DNA of 64,000 nucleotides from Flaccisagitta enflata (Eukaryota; Chaetognatha; Sagittoidea; Aphragmophora): NCBI GenBank assembly GCA_965153355.1, contig OZ231127.1, positions 19,840,001 to 19,904,000 of the forward strand, read 5' to 3'. Shown piece by piece: positions 60,172 to 64,000 of this stretch (position 1 is its first letter; each line of letters starts with the position of its first letter). The notes under the pieces were generated by a model. It saw only the letters and a program-made list of their open reading frames with translations, ran no database searches and was not told where the DNA came from. The position numbers and the translations under genes were made by a program.

Positions 60172-61160
60172 GCAACATCAGTAACGACTACCACGTCATG
60201 TTAACAATTGGGAATGATTGAATGAGTAAATGATTGATTGAATGAATGATTGAATAAATGAATGATTGAATGAATGAATTAATGAACAGCTGTATGATAA
60301 CAATCATGATTACGTGAATGTATTGACAATTGCTGAATGTTTAATTGCAGGATAATATCTCATAGAAAAGAAACCGTTTTATGACAAGATGCAAAAAAAA
60401 CAAAAAATGTTTGTTTTCTGTACTTATTTTGCATAAAATTGTATATGACCGTAAAAAATTATATAAAAATGTTTTATTATATGTTTTTTACTTTTCAAAA
60501 ATATATCAAGGGCATTTTAAAACATTTCCTGATGCCGAAAACTTGAAAAATAAAAAAAAAACTAAGAAACAGAATAAATCATATTTAATTATGAAATAAT
60601 TAATATTTAGCTAACTAAAATAGATTTTGCATTGATTTTTTTTGTTTTGTTATCACAAAGTAATATATCAAACAAAAATTAAAAAAAAAATTGTTTTATG
60701 ATAACTAAATTTTTTGACCTTGGTGATTGCCAAATTTCACGCGATCTTGCACCGTGTCATATATATATCTATATCTATATCGAAAGGCGAGTGAGAAAAT
60801 CATTCAGTACATATTGTTCAAATCTTGATAGATTCAACCAATCATTAAATATTCGAAACATTCAGATGTGCTTTTTATTCGCCGAGAGACGCCATCATTG
60901 GTTGTAACTTGTATGGAAAAAGGTTAACCTTATGCACGTGACTCTTTTGCTTTTGAATCAGGATCGTCAACAACGGCAGCCCCATCAACGACCACGACAA
61001 CTGGCGTTCCAGTTCCCCCTGAAATGAGTGTAAGTGAATAAAAAGAAAGAAAGAAAGAAAGAAAGACAGAAAAAAAGAAAGAAAGCAAGAAAGAACGAAA
61101 GAAAGAAAGGAAGAAAGAAAGAAAAAAAGAAAGAAAGAAAAAAGAAAGAAAGAAAAAAAT

Positions 61161-61241
<81 letters not shown>

Positions 61242-61840
61242 ATTTAAAATGAAACGGCGATAAACAATGAATTGTTTTAATGATTGAAGGAATCGAAGAA
61301 GAAACGAAGTGGCGAATGACCAAATGAAAAAAGGAATGACTGAATGAATGAATGAATGAATGAATGAATGAATGAATGAATGAATGAATGAATGAATGAA
61401 TGAATGAATGAATGAATGAACGAATGAATGCATGAACGAATAAATGAATTGATGAACGAGAGAATGAATGAACGAATGAATGAATGAATAAATTATTGAA
61501 TAAATAAATGAATTAATGAATAAATAAATGAAGTAATTAATGAATGAATGAATGTATGAATGAATGATTTCAATACGTTTTGTGAAGTTACTGTATCGCC
61601 CCATATCTGTTCCTTTCTCCGCCCCAGGTTTGCAAAGGTGCCGGCCACGGTGAAGTCCGTCACGATCCTAACAACTGCTGCGGCTTCGTGTACTGCATGT
61701 GGCCTGGAACCGAGTCTCAGGCCATCATCGCCAAGAAATGCCCGACTTCTTTGGCCTTCAACGTGGAAGCCAAACAATGCGATTGGGCCGAAGCCGTCAA
61801 GTGCGGAGACAGATCTGCGCTCTGTCTGCTTAGGAAGTGA
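41968..61840 (+). CDS. AA15-type lytic polysaccharide monooxygenase with CBM14 domain, copy 2
   Basis: Coding exons: 41968-42021, 52326-52418, 52860-52991, 53590-53860, 54299-54478, 60962-61029, 61628-61840. All GT-AG, phases as in copy 1, 336 residues (one Thr fewer in the linker). Signal peptide, exposed N-terminal His (HSYMTNPPGRSSAW), second His in TANHMGWYEF, FYACSDIAI, Thr-rich linker and C-terminal CBM14 are all intact. Amino-acid changes against copy 1 are in the signal peptide (G12S), linker and CBM14 (GTPSQ to GTESQ); none was seen in the mature catalytic domain. The gene spans about 20 kb because transposons inflate introns 1 and 5, yet no exon or splice site is damaged. Same predicted function as copy 1. 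Whether very long introns lower its output is unknown. Confidence 0.93.
42371..42912 (+). mobile_element. HINE type A with internal AAGTCATTTT array
   Basis: TAGTCGCGTGCTACGCGACT, CCCGCTTTGTCCGTCC, then about 370 bases of AAGTCA/ATTTT repeats, ending GCACGCGACTTATAGGTG and TTGGCCTTGTT. Same subtype as 4331-4703. Confidence 0.85.
42913..43439. other. No recognised feature
   Basis: AT-rich sequence inside the 10-kb insertion. No coding support. Confidence 0.4.
43440..43575 (+). mobile_element. F3 element
   Basis: GAGCCCGAGCGGGCAACTCG, ATGCGTCATCAGCGTG, GTAACGGACATACC, a GACGGACAGACAG core, then CCTCTTATAGAGATGCGATG and ACGCACC. GATGCGTCATC near the start is inverted near the end. Confidence 0.65.
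43713..43875 (+). mobile_element. HINE type B
   Basis: GAGTTGCGGACACGCAACTC, TATAAGAGGCTTTGTC, a degenerate GTCC/GGTCCATT core, CCCGTCCGCAACTGG and CAGGCCTTGCT. Confidence 0.8.
44250..44335. repeat. (CT)n then (AC)n
   Basis: CT repeats (44250-44307) join AC repeats (to 44335), which form the target of the following hAT-like element. Confidence 0.95.
44336..45477. mobile_element. hAT-like element, 8-bp TSD AACACACA
   Basis: Left end CAGCGGCGTAGGAGGAGGGG, right end CCCTACGCCGCTG. AACACACA lies directly outside both ends (44328-44335; 45478-45485). GGGGCGTCAG is inverted inside both ends. The interior is A- and T-rich with GAAA repeats; no transposase. Confidence 0.85.
45478..45805. repeat. 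(AC)n and (AG)n
   Basis: AC repeats to about 45555, then AG repeats (45721-45804). The stretch between is not recognised. Confidence 0.95.
46080..46480. repeat. Tandem repeat of about 178 bp
   Basis: Units share TACTAATTTTGGGGTGAGGA, GACTAAGATCATTACTT and GGCCCCGATCGAGCATTTTT. About two and a half units. A further piece after the HINE (46737-46800) suggests the HINE inserted into this array. Confidence 0.8.
46512..46736 (-). mobile_element. HINE type A
   Basis: Minus strand: TTTTTAGTCGCGTGCTACGC GACTCTACACC, GTCC/GTTGG core, tail CCCACCCGCACGCGACTGGG and GGCCTTGTTC. Confidence 0.85.
46813..47283. mobile_element. F2 element with GGCCTGAGA-type internal repeats
   Basis: Starts AGGTCGCCCATTGGCGATAT and TGATCAGCGATACC. 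The middle has degenerate TTTCAGGCCTGAGAGGG units. Ends ACAGACAGACGGAA, CCCTGTGTTCTACAGG, CCCTTTCGGGAACTCTGCTG. The left arm is eroded. Confidence 0.6.
47379..47519 (-). mobile_element. Short inverted-repeat element with hammerhead-like core
   Basis: TGCTTAAACGATTTTTGACT and CGTCATACAACG (47379-47411) are inverted at 47487-47519. On the minus strand the spacer contains CTGATGA (47470-47476) and, 20 bases on, GAAA (47446-47449), with GCAT/ATGC able to pair between them. This resembles the minimal hammerheads of Penelope-like elements; stem I was not convincingly found. Confidence 0.4.
47830..48025 (-). mobile_element. HINE type A
   Basis: Minus strand: TTTTTAGTCGCGTGCACGCG ACTCAACAACC, (GTCC)n-derived core, tail CCCACCTGCACGCGACTTG and GGCCTTGTTC. 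Confidence 0.8.
48119..48560. mobile_element. HINE-like fragments
   Basis: AGGTGCGCCGTAGCACCT near 48139 is a palindrome like the HINE end. From 48435, CCTTGTTTATAAAT then two tandem starts (AGTCACAGACAGGCGACTCT, CCATGCTGTG) precede GTCGGTCGG. Fragmentary. Confidence 0.45.
48785..49005. repeat. (CT)n
   Basis: CT repeats with CTGT and CTTCTC interruptions. Confidence 0.95.
49097..49328 (-). mobile_element. Two HINE copies in tandem (49097-49226 and 49240-49328)
   Basis: The first, minus strand: GTCGCGGACTAGCGACTCTA, TAAGAGGCTTTGTCCGTCC, TTTCCGCCCCTGCCC, ending at GCCCACCCGC without the tail. The second: GTCGCGGACACGCGACTCTA, CACCTTGCCGTG, GTCC/GGTAG core, truncated. Confidence 0.75.
49333..49640 (+). 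mobile_element. F3 element, longest copy
   Basis: CCCAACCGGGCAACGATGCG, TTCTGACTGTGTC, ACCTTGGCGGTAGAC, a (GACA)n tract, then GTAACGGACATACCAACAAA, a second GACAGACAG tract and GTGATGCATTCCTGACGG. It supplies the order used to recognise the F3 ends at both LPMO duplications. Confidence 0.65.
50126..50236. repeat. (CT)n
   Basis: CT repeats just left of the foldback element. Confidence 0.95.
50277..51398. mobile_element. TA-flanked inverted-repeat element (GTCAGGGAGCTTAA family), short form
   Basis: Ends GTCAGGGAGCTTAA and TTAAGCTCCCTGAC with TA outside both (50275-50276; 51399-51400). The interior is about six units of 130-170 bp with GCCAATTTTGGCC, GGCCATTTTTAGCCTG and GAGTGAGATT. Confidence 0.82.
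51401..52194. other. No recognised feature inside the 10-kb insertion
   Basis: AT-rich, with no supported gene. Ends with the right terminus of the insertion. Confidence 0.4.
53875..54110 (+). repeat. (CTTTTT)n then (CATT)n in LPMO-2 intron 4
   Basis: Short pyrimidine array then about 36 CATT units (53964-54108). Confidence 0.95.
56778..57310. mobile_element. F2 element with GGTCTGA repeats
   Basis: ACATGGTCAGCGGTACCCGA start. Left arm GGGGCAGAGGCTCCGGAGGG and CCTATGATTCCACACAGG; right arm CCCTATGTGGAATCATAGG and CGGCCCCTCCGGGGCCGC. The middle has about 14-base GCCTGATTTGGGGTCTGAGA units, then a GGACGGAC core. Confidence 0.72.
57318..57910. mobile_element. F2 element with GGCCTGAGA repeats
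   Basis: AGGTCGCCCAAGGGCAATAT start. Left arm GGGCAGCGGCCCCGAAGGGG and GGGGGACTTTCGTTCG; right arm CGAACGAAAGTCCCCC and GGGGCCGCTGCCC. The middle has about ten AGGCCAGATTTGAGGCCTGAG units. Confidence 0.75.
58389..59076. mobile_element. hAT-like MITE, TSD ATGMTTAA
   Basis: Ends CAGGCCTGAGC and GCTCAGGCCTG, flanked by ATGATTAA (58381-58388) and ATGCTTAA (59077-59084), 7 of 8 alike. Next to the ends are inverted AATACAATACC-type repeats. Nested in the foldback element. Confidence 0.8.
59721..59805 (-). mobile_element. HINE type B fragment
   Basis: Minus strand tail only: GCAAATTCCCGCCCCTGCCC, CATCCGCAACTTG, GGCCTTGTTTT. The palindrome and GTCY core are missing. Confidence 0.7.
59914..60180. 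repeat. (AAC)n arrays
   Basis: Two AAC arrays (59914-59953; 60031-60177). Confidence 0.95.
61040..61560 (+). repeat. (GAAA)n then (GAAT)n in LPMO-2 intron 6
   Basis: GAAA array (61040-61241), then AATG/GAAT array (61336-61560). Confidence 0.95.
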
Positions 61841-62842
61841 AGAATGAATGCCAAAGATTTCGTTGTATTGTCCTCCTTCACTTTGCCTTTAATGATAAGA
61901 AAGCCAAAATGCTAAGTCGAAAAAAAAAGTTACTCGCTACATTCCAAATGCATTTACCAAATCAATTTTCAACTAATAGCCATGAGGTTCGTTCTGATCA
62001 AGCAATATGTTCGTTACATGAATATTCATTACTCTATAAGGTCATTCATTCTAAAAAATAACAACACCCTAACACGAGCTCGCCGAACATTTTTCCGTTG
62101 TAGCGATCACTTAATGTTGTTAAGTTTATTAAATCCTGTTACTTTTGTCAATCCAAATTCACAACCTTGTCATTCAATCAAATATGAACAATTGAACATC
62201 TGTTAATCGAAAAAGAAAATACAGTAATTGACAAATCGTTGCTCCTGTCTTTTTCAATTTTTCAAACGGACTCCTTTTTCGCCCCAATGCATTGAGTCAC
62301 CTCGCAGCAAAAAAGAATAACTTTGACTGAGAAAGGAGATAGTCCTGATTTTTCTGTATTGTCATGTGTACAACAAAAGAGCTAACATTCCCTCTCAGCG
62401 TTCTCCCTGTGGTTTTCTCCGTTGTTTACGCAATCAGTGTCTTTGAGTTTCTCTCTCGCCTTCTCAGTCAGGTTCCGCCTTCAGTCGGTTTTGAGGGTAG
62501 AAAGACGAGTTTCCTCATCAGTCGGCGTCCCACTTTGCACGTCATCAACCAAGAATCTCGTCGAAAAGAATTGTCTACTTCGCTTTTCCTCTTTTTTCCT
62601 CCTGTCTATTTCTGTCGATGTCGTTTTAGGCCGAAACGCGCGACACGTGCTGACGTGCACGTTTGTGACACGTGTGAGTGTGTGACACGTGCATGCGACA
62701 CGACATGTGTTCGTTACTTTGCCCCCGCGCGCTCTTCGAAAAAGTGGACGCTGCGTGTGTACATTGATAACCGCAGTGAAATGCGCGCGCGTTGGTCTTA
62801 TTAAGGGTTCGTTTGAAGCGGGTCAACGTGGAAGAAAAACAG

Positions 62843-62907
62843 GCCCGATCGGACAACGTTGCATCCTCACTGCACTGCGACTCGGCGCGTACTGAAATTA
62901 GCACGCG
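62843..62907 (+). mobile_element. F3 element end, right edge of duplication copy 2
   Basis: GCCCGATCGGACAACGTTGC, CTGCACTGCGACTCGG and CGTACTGAAATTAGC align with 10612-10672. A LINE fragment follows immediately. Confidence 0.6.
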
Positions 62908-63045
62908 ACGAGAGTCGGCAACTTCGAGTTGCGTACAACTCGGTATTTCGCAAAATTTTCGGCTACCGTTGGAGCGAATCAGTCACTGCTCTGCAAAACT
63001 TTCTAGGTCGGCCTACCTGGGAACAAATGGTGGTGGGCTCATGTA
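62905..63045 (+). pseudogene. 5'-truncated LINE ORF2 fragment
   Basis: Encodes LRVAYNSVFRKIFGYRWSES and LQNFLGRPTWEQ, which match the C-terminal end of the LINE at 30198-32720 (LRVAYNSIFRKLFGYRYFES, LGRPTWEE). Only the last part of ORF2 is present. A related but diverged subfamily. Confidence 0.85.
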
Positions 63046-63148
63046 AGAATTGTCAATCATCGCTTGGCCAACGCATTGTTATATGCCTGATCGTAATTAC
63101 CCCTTTCCTGACTAAATTATTCTTGCAATTGTTCTCTTTTTATTTTTA

Positions 63149-63325
63149 GTCGCGTGCACGCGACTCTACAACCCGCTTTGTCCGTCGGTTGGTCGGTCAC
63201 ACTTTACTTTTGTTTGTGATTTTATTTCTTTGACCTTACTGCTCCTGCCCAAAGGGTCTGGTGACCCTAAATATGGCCCCTGCCCACCCGCACGCGACTT
63301 CTGTCGCCGTGTATCCGGCCTTTTT
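63149..63325 (+). mobile_element. HINE type A
   Basis: TTTTTAGTCGCGTGCACGCG ACTCTACAACC, CCGTCGGTTGGTCGG, AAATATGGCCCCTGCCC, CCCGCACGCGACTTCTG, ATCCGGCCTTTTTC. Confidence 0.85.
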
Positions 63326-63599
63326 CTTCTTAATTGTATGATCTTTTTTTTTAAACTCGCTACACAATTTGATGTGTGAATAAAAAACTGAATATAAACC
63401 AATCAAAAATACGCCGGCGAGGCAACACGACAGAAATGAACTGAAATGAGTTGTCTTGAAGAAAGCACAAAAAGAAGTGTCGCGATTTCTCAATACCGTG
63501 GCGGACCGGTGGACAGGGTTATAACTTACAAAGCCCCCATCCACACCCTCCCCCACCCGTTAGCCACTCACACACAGACAATCATTACTGCATTATCAT

Positions 63600-63716
63600 A
63601 AATGTGCGTTTTCATACTTTTCGACTCGATCATCACGGACTAACGGGCGAAACAACATACCAATGGCTAACCAACAACGGACAAAGCCACTTATAGAGTT
63701 ACGTGTCCGCAACATG
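63600..63716 (-). mobile_element. HINE type B, 3' truncated
   Basis: Minus strand: GTTGCGGACACGTAACTCTA, TAAGTGGCTTTGTCCG, TGATCGAGTCGAAAAGT, then CGCACATTT. The tail is absent. Confidence 0.65.
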
Positions 63717-63744
63717 AATGAAGAGAAGTAGAAGAAGTAGAAGA

Positions 63745-63759
63745 AGAAGAAGAAAGAAA

Positions 63760-63845
<86 letters not shown>

Positions 63846-63850
63846 AACGA
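63745..63850. repeat. (GAAA)n
   Basis: About 25 GAAA units near the window end. The repeat shared with 13252 begins at about 63936. Confidence 0.95.
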
Positions 63851-64000
63851 GCAAAGGAACAAACAAACAAAGAAACAAGTACGCTAGTATTCCACACTTC
63901 TAAAGGCTCTTTGATAAATTGTGTTTTTTACTTTCAAAATGGAACATCGTTCATCCAACGCGTGTGTTGACTGGTTCACGTCGTGACGGGTCGGACTGTC

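Larger units (their letters stand above)
54688..60759. mobile_element. TA-flanked TIR element in LPMO-2 intron 5, host of nested insertions
   Basis: TIRs of about 30 bp start TGACACGGAGCAAGATCGCG (right: TGACACGGTGCAAGATCGCG) and continue TGAAATTTG. TA lies outside both ends. The own sequence is 54688-55471 and 59563-60759, AT-rich, without a transposase frame. Absent from copy 1. Confidence 0.85.
41176..62907 (+). repeat. Segmental duplication, copy 2 (carries LPMO gene 2)
   Basis: Matches 2376-10672 in order. Insertions private to this copy: 42157-52194 (intron 1) and 54688-60759 (intron 5). The left edge is the F3 microsatellite (TCATCTGTCTGTCCGTCC); the right edge lies in an F3 end at 62843-62907. 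Confidence 0.93.

Noticed and set aside
62364-62804. 146-codon frame in the LPMO-2 3' flank
   Set aside because: Its relative in copy 1 is broken differently, no family was recognised and it crosses the E-box cluster. Treated as non-coding.

Overview
The window is animal nuclear DNA. Its genes have GT-AG introns, and its protein set (an AA15 lytic polysaccharide monooxygenase with a peritrophin-type chitin-binding domain, a group III secreted phospholipase A2, a cadherin, BEL/Pao and LINE retroelements) fits an arthropod, perhaps a crustacean. That placement is inference. Microsatellites are extremely abundant: (GAAA)n, (GAAT)n, (CATT)n, (CT)n, (GTT)n, (TCCG)n and others. Many long open frames here are only translated microsatellite.

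Layout. 0.26-2.35 kb: the 3' part of an intron-containing gene for an SpvB/TcaC-like FG-GAP repeat protein, partial and truncated. 2.4-10.7 kb: a complete seven-coding-exon AA15 LPMO gene. 10.7-19.5 kb: transposons and microsatellites. 19.5-28.8 kb, minus strand: the 3' half of a cadherin gene joined in frame to a decayed BEL/Pao retrotransposon. 30.2-35.7 kb, minus strand: a two-ORF LINE split by a 912-bp insert between 114-bp direct repeats. 38.5-40.7 kb: a broken group III PLA2 gene with a tandemly multiplied exon end. 41.2-62.9 kb: a second complete LPMO gene, swollen by a 10-kb insertion in intron 1 and a 6-kb nested insertion in intron 5.

The two LPMO genes form a segmental duplication. 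In both copies the shared block starts and ends in inward-facing, inverted ends of one GTCY-microsatellite element (called F3 here). This suggests that the element moved or duplicated the gene. No amino-acid difference was seen between the copies in the mature catalytic domain. The differences lie in the signal peptide, the linker and the chitin-binding domain.

The most numerous mobile elements are short and carry a central (GTCY)n microsatellite, a palindrome at one end and subterminal inverted repeats. About 18 copies resemble the Helentron-type non-autonomous elements (DINE-1, mini-me, pearl, HINE). Their terminal palindrome and distal repeat vary together between subfamilies. A second family (F2) has about 60-bp arms that also covary. 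Comparing the two LPMO paralogs gives filled and empty sites that define several insertions exactly. hAT-like elements with 8-bp target duplications and TA-flanked inverted-repeat elements are also delimited.
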